Shown here piece by piece: positions 8,049 to 14,640 of a stretch of DNA of 16,556 bases. The notes under the pieces are model-generated. The model was not told the origin of the DNA. It did not search any database and saw only the letters and a program-made list of their open reading frames with translations. Every line of letters starts with the position of its first letter. Position 1 is the first letter of the stretch. This DNA comes from DATDGX01 sp036521875. Its GTDB lineage: Bacteria; Desulfobacterota; Binatia; Binatales; Binataceae. The translations under genes and the position numbers were made by a program. Where the stretch lies: contig DATDGX010000166.1 of the NCBI GenBank assembly GCA_036521875.1, forward strand, positions 1 to 16,556. Reading direction: 5' to 3'.

Positions 8049-8561
8049 CTATCTTTTTCCGCGCGGGGCGAGACGCGACTTGGCCTTGACGGCCTTGCCG
8101 CGCGGCTTCGATGGCGCGGCCTTCGCGCCGCTGGCACCGCGTGACGGCTCTGCGGTCACTCTCGCACCCGCGCGCGGCGCGTAGGCATCCGCTTCGATCT
8201 CGATCAGCATGTCCGGATGCACCAGGCGGCGCACCTCGACCATGGTGCTGGCGGGCCGCGTGTCGGCGAAGAATTCGCGATGCGCCCGCGCCGCTTCCTC
8301 GAACCGGGTGATGTCGGTCACGAACATCCGCGTGCGAATCACGTTGCTGATGGAAAGGCCGGCGCGCTCGAGTGCGCTCTGAATATTGGTCAGCGCTTGG
8401 CGCGCCTGCACGTACATCTGGCCCACGCCCGCCAACGTCCCGTGCTCGTCGGTCGCCGTGGTGCCGGAAACCGCCACGAAATCTCCAGCGCGCACCGCGC
8501 GCGAATAAGCCGCCACCGGCTCCCACGGCGTGTTGGTCGAGATGCGAACGATTTCGTCCAT
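8049..8561 (-). CDS. Rid family protein (YjgF/UK114 fold) without the catalytic arginine, with a basic tail
   Basis: Rid proteins are small trimers. Those with Arg105 hydrolyse reactive enamines/imines such as 2-aminoacrylate, while subfamilies without it (Rid4-7 types) have other or unknown roles. The 170-residue product shows the core fold from about residue 4 to 128: FVAVSGTTATDEHGTLAGVG, VQARQALTNIQSALERAG, IRTRMFVTDITRFEEAARAH and the closing VEVRRLVHPDMLIEIEADAY. The position matching Arg105 is Ser105 (PASTMVEV instead of PARSxVEV), so RidA-type deaminase activity is not expected. Residues about 133-170 form an Ala/Lys/Arg/Pro-rich tail (KPRGKAVKAKSRLAPRGKR) absent from ordinary Rid proteins. 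The ATG at 8561 is supported by GGGAGG about 7 bases upstream. It follows a small ORF by 46 bases and probably shares its promoter. Confidence 0.9.
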   Translation of the reverse strand: MDEIVRISTNTPWEPVAAYSRAVRAGDFVAVSGTTATDEHGTLAGVGQMYVQARQALTNIQSALERAGLSISNVIRTRMFVTDITRFEEAARAHREFFADTRPASTMVEVRRLVHPDMLIEIEADAYAPRAGARVTAEPSRGASGAKAAPSKPRGKAVKAKSRLAPRGKR

Positions 8562-8607
8562 CGGCGTCCTCCCGGCGCGGCGCTGGTTCCGAATTGTCGG
8601 ACCGCGG

Positions 8608-8835
8608 TCAGTTATCGCGCGAAGGGTAAGCCTCTTCAAGCTGCCGCGCTACCGACCGCGTCGGCGCTCCGACCGCGCCCGCCTGCGGCATCAGCCAGCG
8701 GAGCAGGCGCCTAAGCCGCCTGGCTATCGCCGGGGGTCCGCCGCTGACGCGATTCATGTCGAGCTCGTGCTCGACGACGCGGACCATGTGACTATCGATT
8801 GGTTTGTGTTCCAGAACCGGGAAAATCCGCTCCAC
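8608..8835 (-). CDS. Small hypothetical protein upstream of the Rid-family gene
   Basis: This is an unrecognised 75-residue product, basic overall, with an Arg-rich amphipathic stretch in the middle (AIARRLRRLLRWLMPQAG, about 36-53) and no signal peptide or Cys. Support for it being real is positional. A near-consensus promoter (8876-8903) starts transcription about 30 bases upstream, and a GGAGGAG ribosome site (8844-8850) precedes a run of three GTG codons at 8841, 8838 and 8835. The third is 8 bases from the site and is used here. The stop is 46 bases before the Rid-family start, so the two may be co-transcribed. Codon usage is less typical than in neighbouring genes, and no family is recognised. 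It could alternatively be a leader peptide or an untranslated leader. Confidence 0.45.
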   Translation of the reverse strand: MERIFPVLEHKPIDSHMVRVVEHELDMNRVSGGPPAIARRLRRLLRWLMPQAGAVGAPTRSVARQLEEAYPSRDN

Positions 8836-8875
8836 CACCACCGCTCCTCCTCGTACCACCTAGCCCCCCTCGGGG

Positions 8876-8903
8876 ATAATACAGATGGAACGCGAAGTGT
8901 CAA
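8876..8903 (-). promoter_or_regulatory. Near-consensus sigma70-type promoter
   Basis: On the minus strand the -35 box is a perfect TTGACA (8898-8903) and the -10 box is TATTAT (8876-8881, five of six consensus bases). They are separated by 16 bases. It faces the small ORF at 8608-8835 and the Rid-family gene. It is the best promoter match in the window. Confidence 0.75.
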
Positions 8904-8972
8904 AACCCCCGGGCACAAAACCCGACGCTACGGTAGCTGCGAGATTCGGTTTTGGCGGCACCAGATACTCCC

Positions 8973-9001
8973 TTGAAGTTGCGCCGCGCCTGTCGTATTC
9001 T
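8973..9001 (+). promoter_or_regulatory. Putative sigma70-type promoter for the small lipoprotein
   Basis: TTGAAG (8973-8978) and TATTCT (8996-9001) are spaced by exactly 17 bases. The predicted start is near 9008, giving a ~60-base leader that contains an 11-base direct repeat. It is divergent from the promoter at 8876-8903, with about 70 bases between the two -35 boxes. Confidence 0.6.
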
Positions 9002-9015
9002 TGGCGCGTTTCGCA

Positions 9016-9039
9016 TTTGCGCGACTCGTTTGCGCGACT
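9016..9039 (+). repeat. 11-base direct repeat in a lipoprotein leader
   Basis: TTTGCGCGACT occurs at 9016-9026 and again at 9029-9039, two bases apart (period 13). It lies between the predicted transcription start and the ribosome site of the lipoprotein gene. It could be an operator or a chance duplication. Confidence 0.5.
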
Positions 9040-9068
9040 GTTGAGCATGACGAATCAAGGAGGAAGCG

Positions 9069-9266
9069 ATGCGCAAAGTCCTGCTTCTAGTACTGGTTTC
9101 AGTGTTCCTGGGTACGGCCTGCAATAAGTCCGAGGAGAGCGCGCCTGCAGCTCCGGACGCATCGGCTTCCGCGGCGGCCCCCGCCGACGCGTCGAGCCCT
9201 GCTGCGATGGCCAGCCCGGCTGCCGAAGCCAGCCCGGCTGCGGCCGCGTCGCCCGCGACCCCGTAA
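9069..9266 (+). CDS. Small Ala/Ser/Pro-rich lipoprotein
   Basis: The 65-residue product starts MRKVLLLVLVSVFLGTAC, a short signal peptide (two basic residues and a 12-residue hydrophobic core). It ends in a lipobox-like LGTAC with Cys18 as the predicted acylated residue; Gly rather than Leu at -3 is slightly unusual. The mature part is low complexity: acidic and Ser-rich at first, then repeats of a SPAA-type unit, with no globular domain. This suggests a flexible surface or periplasmic lipoprotein of unknown function. The start is fixed by AGGAGGA (9058-9064) just upstream. It has its own promoter and is followed by a strong hairpin, so it looks like a one-gene transcription unit. Small repetitive lipoproteins of this kind are hard to assign to a family. 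Confidence 0.75.
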   Translation: MRKVLLLVLVSVFLGTACNKSEESAPAAPDASASAAAPADASSPAAMASPAAEASPAAAASPATP

Positions 9267-9283
9267 CCTTTTCTCAGGCGAGT

Positions 9284-9312
9284 CCCGCGCGCCGGCTTAC
9301 CCGGCGCGCGGG
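9284..9312 (+). terminator. Strong GC hairpin after the lipoprotein gene
   Basis: Perfect 12-bp arms CCCGCGCGCCGG (9284-9295) and CCGGCGCGCGGG (9301-9312) enclose a 5-base loop, starting 18 bases after the lipoprotein stop. No T-run follows on either strand, so it is a terminator-like or mRNA-stabilising structure and not a classical intrinsic terminator. Confidence 0.5.
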
Positions 9313-9364
9313 AAACAAACTCGCATCGCACTGCCTTGCGGACGCCGGCGAAACCGATCCAGAT

Positions 9365-9381
9365 TGACGCGCCTCGCGTCA
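9365..9381. terminator. Short hairpin between two convergent genes
   Basis: TGACGCG (9365-9371) and CGCGTCA (9375-9381) are perfect 7-base arms around a 3-base loop, in the gap between the lipoprotein and the converging coiled-coil gene. No T-run is present. It may contribute to termination from either side. Confidence 0.28.
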
Positions 9382-9458
9382 GGATCGTCGTGCCTCGCGC
9401 TGTTCCCAGCCTTCAGTAAAATAATTTGCGCTGACCCGCCCTTGCTCAGGGTTACTCC

Positions 9459-10010
9459 CTAAGAGTTCTTGGGCGGTTCGTCCTCTTTGTTTGATTTTGA
9501 TTGCGACGCCGCTCCTTTATCTTCAGTTGCTTCGGGCCAGCCTTCTTCGTGCGATGCTTTTGCGGCCGGTTCGCTATGGCCGACTATGATGTCGCGGGCG
9601 CGGCCCGCGGACTCCTCGGCGAGTCTCGCCAGCTCCTCCGACTTGCGTTTCAGTTCGCTGGTCCTTTTGCCGAGCTCGCCGCGCAGCTGCGCGATCATTG
9701 CGAGCGCCTCCTTGCGCGCCTGCTCGCGCTTGTTGGCGTCGCCCAGAGTGGACTTGAGTTGCGCGGCGAGCCCGCGGCCCTGATCGCGCAGTGCCTTCAT
9801 CTGAGTAACCACTTGTTCGCGCGCCTTCTTCGCTTCGGCCAGCAGGCGCTTGTTCATCTTGTGCGTGCGCATCTCGCTTTCCAGCTTCGCGCGCAATTCC
9901 CTGATCGTAGCGCCGAGCTTCTGCAATTGGCCGGTCGCGCCGCTGCCGGTACTTTTGCTTGATCGCCTGGCTGGCCGTTTGGTCCGCGTCGATTTCTTTT
10001 TGGTCGGCAT
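9459..10010 (-). CDS. Basic coiled-coil protein, function unknown
   Basis: The 183-residue product has three zones. Residues 1-25 are a Lys/Arg/Ser/Thr-rich tail (MPTKKKSTRTKRPARRSSK) resembling histone H1-like tails. Residues about 28-140 are a long, strongly helical segment with heptad-like spacing of Leu, Ile and Met (LQKLGATIRELRAKLESEM; MIAQLRGELGKRTSELKRKS). Residues about 145-183 are an acidic, disordered tail. There is no signal peptide, membrane segment or Cys, so it is probably cytoplasmic. The ATG at 10010 is chosen because AGGAGAAG lies about 10 bases upstream and the longer upstream reading frame has no coding character. It has its own promoter. A nucleic-acid-associated or scaffold role would fit the charge pattern, but no family is recognised. 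Confidence 0.75.
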   Translation of the reverse strand: MPTKKKSTRTKRPARRSSKSTGSGATGQLQKLGATIRELRAKLESEMRTHKMNKRLLAEAKKAREQVVTQMKALRDQGRGLAAQLKSTLGDANKREQARKEALAMIAQLRGELGKRTSELKRKSEELARLAEESAGRARDIIVGHSEPAAKASHEEGWPEATEDKGAASQSKSNKEDEPPKNS

Positions 10011-10070
10011 CTTGCGCTTCTCCTGGAGAGGATGGATGGTACTCCGGCAAATCCAGCCGGCACAAAATCC

Positions 10071-10099
10071 AGATAAGTCCCAGCGCCGCCGGAGGTCAA
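10071..10099 (-). promoter_or_regulatory. Putative sigma70-type promoter for the coiled-coil gene
   Basis: On the minus strand TTGACC (10094-10099) and TTATCT (10071-10076) are separated by 17 bases. Transcription would start near 10064, leaving a leader of about 54 bases before the ATG at 10010. Confidence 0.5.
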
Positions 10100-10151
10100 C
10101 CGGAGCCTCGCGATGGCGCAACTCCTTAGTGGAGCACTCGCGCGCCGCGCC

Positions 10152-10160
10152 TGCTACCAT
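10152..10160 (+). promoter_or_regulatory. Possible extended -10 element giving a leaderless permease mRNA
   Basis: TGCTACCAT matches an extended -10 (TGn followed by a four-of-six -10 box) and ends 9 bases before the permease ATG. No Shine-Dalgarno is visible. The mRNA may therefore start at or next to the start codon. No convincing -35 box is seen. Confidence 0.3.
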
Positions 10161-10169
10161 GTGGCGGTT

Positions 10170-11609
10170 ATGGCAGGCGCATCGACCACGCCGGCTCCGC
10201 AATCGGACGGCCTCAAGCCCGGACTTTCGCTCTTCGACTCGGCGACCATCGTCGCCGGCTCGATGATCGGCTCGGGCATCTTCATCGTCTCCGCCGATAT
10301 CACGCGCCAGGTCGGCTCGCCGGCGGCGATGCTGACGGTATGGCTGGTCAGCGGCGTGATGACCATTGCGGGCGCGCTGGCATACGGCGAGCTCGCCGCG
10401 ATGATGCCGGAGGCGGGCGGCCAGTACGTCTACCTGCGCGAGGCGTACGGTGGGCTGTGGGCGTTCCTGTTCGGATGGACGCTGCTGATGGTGATTCAGA
10501 CCGGCACCATCGCGGCGGTGGCGGTGGCGTTCGCGCGCTTCCTGGGCGTCATGTGGCCCGCGCTCGGCTCCGAGCTATGGTTCGGCGTGGGAGGCGTGGG
10601 CCTGTCGGGCGAGCGGCTCGGCGCGATCGTCGTGATCGCAGTCCTGACGATTGCGAACTTGCGCGGCTTGAGCCTCGGCAAGCTGGTGCAGAATTCCTTC
10701 ACCACCGCCAAGATTCTCTCGCTGCTGCTGATAGTCGTGGTTGGATGTTTGATCGCGCCGAATGTGGCCGCGGTGCACGCCAACTTCTCGGCCGGCGCCT
10801 TCTTCAGCGACCGGCCCGTGACGCTCGGATTTCTCGGCGTGTTCGGGGCCGCGATGGTGGGCGGCCTGTTCTCTGCGGATGCGTGGGCGACGGTGACCTT
10901 CACCGCCTCGGAAGTGAAGAACCCGCGCCGCGACTTGCCGCTCGCGCTGGCCTTCGGCACCGGCCTGGTAATCCTGCTCTACATCCTCACCAACGTCGCG
11001 TACCTGTGCGAGCTTCCGGCCAACGGCGTCGCGGGCGCGCCCGACGTCTTCGCGCGCGGTATCTCGCATGCGACCAGCGATCGCGTTGCGGCGGCCGCGA
11101 TGGAGATGGTGTGGGGGCGCGCCGGCGCCACGCTCACCGCGATCCTGGTGATGATCTCGACCTTCGGATGCGCCAACGGACTGATTCTGACCGGCGCGCG
11201 CGTGATCTATGCGATGTCGCACGACCGGGTTTTCTTCGCCGCGGCGGGACGCCTCAATCGCGCCAGTGTGCCGGCCTTCGCGCTCAAGATTCAGGCGGTA
11301 TGGGCGGCGCTGCTCGCACTGTCGGGAACTTACTCGCAGCTTCTCGACTACGTGGTGTTCGCGCAGCTCGGATTTTACGTGCTGACCGTCGCCGCGGTCT
11401 TCGTTCTTCGCCGCGCGCGACCGACGGCGTCGCGGCCGTATCGAGCGTGGGGTTATCCGATACTGCCCGCCGCGTATATCGTCGCGGCCGCGGCGATGAT
11501 GATCGATCTGCTGATCCTGAAGCCGTACTCGGCGTGGCCCGGACTCGTGATCGCGCTGAGCGGCGTGCCGATCTACCTGCTCACCACCCGCCGCCGCATC
11601 GCCGCCTGA
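10170..11609 (+). CDS. APC-superfamily amino acid permease (LAT/SteT-like)
   Basis: This is a cytoplasmic-membrane transporter expected to move amino acids by exchange or cation symport. The 479-residue product has about 12 membrane segments. The first, broken helix carries the family signature IVAGSMIGSGIFIVSAD (substrate backbone binding in APC transporters). The stretch AYGELAAMMPEAGGQYVYLREAYG is the conserved helix 2-3 region. FTASEVKNPRRDLPLALAFG is the conserved loop after helix 6. These features most resemble the L-type/SteT branch; the exact substrate cannot be read from the sequence. The ATG at 10170 is chosen from the position of the first helix; an in-frame GTG at 10161 and a far-upstream ATG at 10113 are alternatives. 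It is monocistronic and converges with the next gene, whose stop lies 11 bases away. Confidence 0.9.
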   Translation: MAGASTTPAPQSDGLKPGLSLFDSATIVAGSMIGSGIFIVSADITRQVGSPAAMLTVWLVSGVMTIAGALAYGELAAMMPEAGGQYVYLREAYGGLWAFLFGWTLLMVIQTGTIAAVAVAFARFLGVMWPALGSELWFGVGGVGLSGERLGAIVVIAVLTIANLRGLSLGKLVQNSFTTAKILSLLLIVVVGCLIAPNVAAVHANFSAGAFFSDRPVTLGFLGVFGAAMVGGLFSADAWATVTFTASEVKNPRRDLPLALAFGTGLVILLYILTNVAYLCELPANGVAGAPDVFARGISHATSDRVAAAAMEMVWGRAGATLTAILVMISTFGCANGLILTGARVIYAMSHDRVFFAAAGRLNRASVPAFALKIQAVWAALLALSGTYSQLLDYVVFAQLGFYVLTVAAVFVLRRARPTASRPYRAWGYPILPAAYIVAAAAMMIDLLILKPYSAWPGLVIALSGVPIYLLTTRRRIAA

Positions 11610-11620
11610 TTCGCGATTGC

Positions 11621-12352
11621 TTACGGCGTGGCGGGAGCCTCGGCCGCGCCGCCGCTGCCATCAGCCGCCGGCAGCGGCTCGCCCGCCGTCGCGCAATCTG
11701 CGCCCTTGAGCTTGCCGCTCGAGAATTCATGCGCGACCGCATTCAGGATGTAGAGGCTGCGCTCGGGCTTTTGATGATCCGCGAGCTTGAATAGCTGCGC
11801 CGCGTTTTGCGCCGCCTTGATGGCATCCTGGTCGGAAGCCGGCACGCCATAGATCTGAAACACCTTGCACAACGATGCGATACCGTCGCGGCGATCGATA
11901 TCGCTCAACGCGATTTCTGGTGACTGCGATGCCGGTGCCGGCGCCGCGACCGTTTCGGGCGCGGCGGGTCTTATTTTCCTCAAGACTCCTCGCGCGAGGA
12001 CGAACACCACCAGAACCAATACTGCGATCGTGGCCATGCGCCCGATCTTTTGTCCGCCGCTCAAATCTTCCCACGCAATCCATTCGATACCGCCTCTGCG
12101 GACCGGCGGAGGAGCCGGCGGCGCTTTGAAGATCGCGCGCGGTGGCTTGGGCCGCGGCGCCCCGACGTTGAGATGGGTCGGTATCGGACTGGTCGGCGGC
12201 ATCGCCGCTTGCGGTCTATCAGCGCGATCGTGAGCGGGACTCTGAGTGGGACTGGCGGCCGGCTTCGCCGCCGCCAAAATCGGCGCCGCGCAGAATCCGC
12301 AATATGTTGTGCCGGCGGGATTTTGCTCGCCGCATGCCTGGCAGGCTGCCAT
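11621..12352 (-). CDS. Zinc-ribbon single-pass membrane protein, function unknown
   Basis: The 243-residue product begins with a small zinc ribbon, C4-x2-C7-x10-C18-x2-C21 (MAACQACGEQNPAGTTYCGFC). A Pro/Ala-rich linker of about 75 residues follows, then one membrane helix (about 106-122, TIAVLVLVVFVLARGVL) flanked by basic residues, so the ribbon should be cytoplasmic. Outside the membrane is another Ala/Pro linker and a helical domain (about 150-225: SLCKVFQIYGVPASDQDAIKAA and on) with one Cys near each end that could form a disulfide. The ATG at 12352 is preferred over an upstream start because GGTGA lies about 8 bases upstream and the ribbon follows at once. It lies 75 bases downstream of the lipoprotein gene on the same strand and may share its transcript. 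No family is recognised for the outer domain. Confidence 0.75.
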   Translation of the reverse strand: MAACQACGEQNPAGTTYCGFCAAPILAAAKPAASPTQSPAHDRADRPQAAMPPTSPIPTHLNVGAPRPKPPRAIFKAPPAPPPVRRGGIEWIAWEDLSGGQKIGRMATIAVLVLVVFVLARGVLRKIRPAAPETVAAPAPASQSPEIALSDIDRRDGIASLCKVFQIYGVPASDQDAIKAAQNAAQLFKLADHQKPERSLYILNAVAHEFSSGKLKGADCATAGEPLPAADGSGGAAEAPATP

Positions 12353-12381
12353 CAGTTCACCATCGCTCGGCTGTCTCAAAG

Positions 12382-12411
12382 TAAATATGATGCGCGCCGC
12401 TGATCGCGCAA
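12382..12411 (-). promoter_or_regulatory. Weak candidate promoter for the zinc-ribbon gene
   Basis: On the minus strand TTGCGC (12406-12411) and TATTTA (12382-12387) are separated by 18 bases, upstream of the zinc-ribbon ATG at 12352. The match is moderate and the site sits in the short gap after the lipoprotein gene. Confidence 0.3.
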
Positions 12412-12427
12412 GCGCCAGACGGACGAG

Positions 12428-13213
12428 TTATGGCGCGGCTGCTGCCGGATGATACGAGACCATCTCGGCGTCGATGCTGCCCTCGGCGGTCCCGCGATAA
12501 CTGTACTTCACCCAGCGATTGACTTCGGGAACATACCAGTAGGTCAGATCGATTTCGTCGGCGGCTCCTCCGCGTCCGATAACGCGATCGTGGGTATCGA
12601 CCCGGAGCGCACGGTAAGTCCCAGCCGGCACCGTCACCTGTCCCCAGTCGCCGACCTTGCCCTCGACGATGTTCTTGCCCGACACCGACATGTCAGGAGT
12701 GTGGTACTGCGAGGTTTCGCTCCAATGCTTCCCCGGCGTGAGCGGGAACGGGAAGAGCTGCAGCGCCGGCTGGTAGTTGGTGGGAGGAGTGTCGCCGTAG
12801 GTCAACGATCGCCAGGTCAGGATGTTCCAATCGCTGGTGGTCACGATCTGGTTGCCCCATTCGTCGACCGCCATCGAGCCGTCTTCCTTGACCGAGTCCA
12901 CTTTGAAATCGTGAATGCCTTCACGCAGCTTGTCGGTCCACAGGTCTCCGGCATGAACCGTCGGCGCATTCGCTGCGGGCCCAGTGCCGGTGGCGACGGC
13001 CGCTGCGGGTGCCGCGCCGGTGGCTACCGCGCCGGCGGCACCCGGCGCATTTGCCGACGCTGGAGCATTTCCGCCCGCAGCGCCGCATCCCGCGAGCGCC
13101 CCCATCGCAAACAGGATCACAAGCATTGCGGCCATTGACCGCGACGGCGTTATACGAGCCGCCGCGCGACCGCCGGTTCGAGTTCCGAGATAAGTATGAC
13201 GACGAATGGTCAC
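12428..13213 (-). CDS. Lipoprotein of unknown function with a C-terminal beta-rich domain
   Basis: The 261-residue product has an unusually long basic N-region, a hydrophobic core and the lipobox LAGC with the acylated residue Cys43 (MAAMLVILFAMGALAGC). A 45-residue Ala/Gly/Pro-rich linker follows. The globular part (about 95-257) starts with DLWTDKLREG. It contains alternating beta-strand-like stretches (VTVPAGTYRALRVDTHDRV; IDLTYWYVPEVNRWVKYSYRG). Combinations such as PAGTYxALRV and YWYxPEVxRxVKY recall the DUF3108-like group of outer-membrane-associated lipoproteins, but this assignment is by pattern only. The GTG at 13213 is supported by GGAGGGAG upstream; an internal ATG at 13135 would give a shorter but less basic signal peptide. 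It lies between an exported TPR gene and a membrane protein gene, all on one strand. Confidence 0.8.
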   Translation of the reverse strand: MTIRRHTYLGTRTGGRAAARITPSRSMAAMLVILFAMGALAGCGAAGGNAPASANAPGAAGAVATGAAPAAAVATGTGPAANAPTVHAGDLWTDKLREGIHDFKVDSVKEDGSMAVDEWGNQIVTTSDWNILTWRSLTYGDTPPTNYQPALQLFPFPLTPGKHWSETSQYHTPDMSVSGKNIVEGKVGDWGQVTVPAGTYRALRVDTHDRVIGRGGAADEIDLTYWYVPEVNRWVKYSYRGTAEGSIDAEMVSYHPAAAAP

Positions 13214-13314
13214 GTAGTGCTCTCCCTCCAATTTGCGCGGATGTCGACGCGCAACTAATCCGAATACGAACTGGCTTAACTATCACGATCAATGGCTTCT
13301 CACGAGAGCGCAGA

Positions 13315-13345
13315 GAAACCGCTGTCATCCGGTGAGTCGGAAAAA
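13315..13345 (+). repeat. Degraded fragment of the ~110-bp repeat family
   Basis: The 31 bases beginning GAAACCGCTGTCATCC match the GAAACCACTGTCGTCC segment of the repeat unit at 16307-16417 at 24 of 31 positions without gaps. They lie between the lipoprotein and the TPR gene, 1.4 kb from the main repeat region. The short length leaves room for chance. Confidence 0.4.
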
Positions 13346-13452
13346 ATGGCGTTCCGCTAAGGCGGAGTGCGGGCGTCCGCGCTTTTCATTGCCTGCGGCA
13401 ACGGAGTCTCGCTTCCTGTGTGCCCCCGGGTCCAGGCGCTGGCACTGGCTGG

Positions 13453-14493
13453 CTATGGTGACAGGAGTTCGCTCGCTTGCGTTGCCGCGGATTCGTCCTT
13501 CGCCGGCGTTTCCGCGATTCCTAGGCGATGCTCCAGCTCGGCTATCTTGTCGCCGGCCAGCGCGTAATGCGGCCCGTCGGGCGCGAGGCGCCGATAGATG
13601 CGGAACATCGCAAGCCCTTCGCGATCCCGATGCTCCCCGTCCAGCGCCACCGCGAGTGAGTAGTATGCTTCGATCATCCACGGCGCCTGCGCGAGGGCGC
13701 TCTCGAACTCCTTCGCCGCTTCGGCGTTTTTCTTCTGCTCTTCGAGCTTGGCGCCGGCCTCGAAGTGATGCTCGGCGCTCGAGGGTACGGTGATTCCGCC
13801 GTTGAGGCTCAACACCACCATCCGGTTCAGCGCGTCCAACTCGTCGTCGGGCATGAAGAACCCGCGATAAGCCGCCAGGAAATGATCGAACGCCTTGTGC
13901 TCGTCGCCCGCCTGCTCGAACGTCGCGCCGGCGTTGTAGTCGGCCTTGGGCACCAGCCCATGCCCGATGCGCGACGCGTCATCGAACTTTTGCAACGCCT
14001 CGTCCGTCTTGCCGCTTTCCGCCAGCACGATCGCAGCGCGGTTGAGCGATTGCGCCTTGCACGCGCCCGGCGCCGCGCCGGCAATCAGATCGGAGTTATT
14101 CAACTGGTCGGCTTTCTCCGCGGAGATCTTGTGCAGGCGATCGCGGACCGCCGGGTCGGACGGGTTGAATCGGAGCGCGCGGCTCGCCAGCTTTGCTGCA
14201 TAAAGCCGGTCGCAGAATTTGAGCATCAACTCGGCTGCGAGCTCGATGGCAACCGGGTTTTCCGGATCGATCTGCAACGCGGTCCGGAGCGGAATCACCG
14301 CGGCGGCGTAGTTGCCCTGCCGGAAGGCTGAATTTGCATGCGCCAGCAACTCGCTCGCCAGCGACTTGCCGGCCGGCGCCTTGTCAGTCCGTTCGGCGGC
14401 GGTGGCGGCGGAGACCGCGAGGCCGAGGACCAGTAGTATCAGGATGATCGGAAACGGCGCGAGGAGACGCACGCCTCCGCTTCGCGCATTCAC
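13453..14493 (-). CDS. Exported TPR-repeat protein
   Basis: The 346-residue product has a signal peptide (basic start, hydrophobic core LLAPFPIILILLVLGLAVSA, likely cut near AATAA, residue 33) and no lipobox, so it is probably periplasmic. TPR-type helical pairs follow: ANSAFRQGNYAAAVIPLRTALQIDPENP (about 52-79) is a canonical repeat. AIVLAESGKTDEALQKFDDA (about 154-173), AGATFEQAGDEHKAFDHFLAAY (about 188-209), AGAKLEEQKKNAEAAKEFESALAQAP (about 246-271) and YYSLAVALDGEHRDREGLAMF (about 276-296) are others. TPRs bind partner proteins, and the partner is not evident. The start is GTG at 14493, with an extended -10 element ending 7 bases before it and no Shine-Dalgarno, suggesting a leaderless transcript. 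The next gene downstream on the strand is a lipoprotein 239 bases away. Confidence 0.85.
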   Translation of the reverse strand: MNARSGGVRLLAPFPIILILLVLGLAVSAATAAERTDKAPAGKSLASELLAHANSAFRQGNYAAAVIPLRTALQIDPENPVAIELAAELMLKFCDRLYAAKLASRALRFNPSDPAVRDRLHKISAEKADQLNNSDLIAGAAPGACKAQSLNRAAIVLAESGKTDEALQKFDDASRIGHGLVPKADYNAGATFEQAGDEHKAFDHFLAAYRGFFMPDDELDALNRMVVLSLNGGITVPSSAEHHFEAGAKLEEQKKNAEAAKEFESALAQAPWMIEAYYSLAVALDGEHRDREGLAMFRIYRRLAPDGPHYALAGDKIAELEHRLGIAETPAKDESAATQASELLSP

Positions 14494-14500
14494 GGCACCG

Positions 14501-14530
14501 GCTATAGCACTGCCGCTCGCGCATCCGCAA
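14501..14530 (-). promoter_or_regulatory. Extended -10 promoter for the TPR gene, probably leaderless
   Basis: On the minus strand TTGCGG (14525-14530) and TATAGC (14501-14506) are 18 bases apart, and TGC directly precedes the -10 box. Only 7 bases separate the -10 box from the GTG start codon. Transcription should begin at or almost at the start codon. Confidence 0.5.
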
Positions 14531-14539
14531 GGCAGCGTC

Positions 14540-14562
14540 CCGCCCCGGCGCCCAGGGGGCGG
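14540..14562. terminator. GC hairpin between the gene remnant and the TPR promoter
   Basis: CCGCCCC (14540-14546) and GGGGCGG (14556-14562) pair with a 9-base loop. It lies downstream of the truncated gene at 14641-14781 on the minus strand and could have been its terminator. No T-run is present. Confidence 0.3.
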
Positions 14563-14640
14563 AAAACAGCAAGCGGCGCCACTCGTGTCGGGACAATTAA
14601 CCCGCCGGCGAAAGGGGCGACTGGTCCACGACGCGACCCG

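Noticed and set aside
8217..8976. Plus-strand frames across the Rid-family gene and small ORF
   Set aside because: No ribosome site or recognisable domain; the minus-strand genes with promoter and Shine-Dalgarno explain the region.
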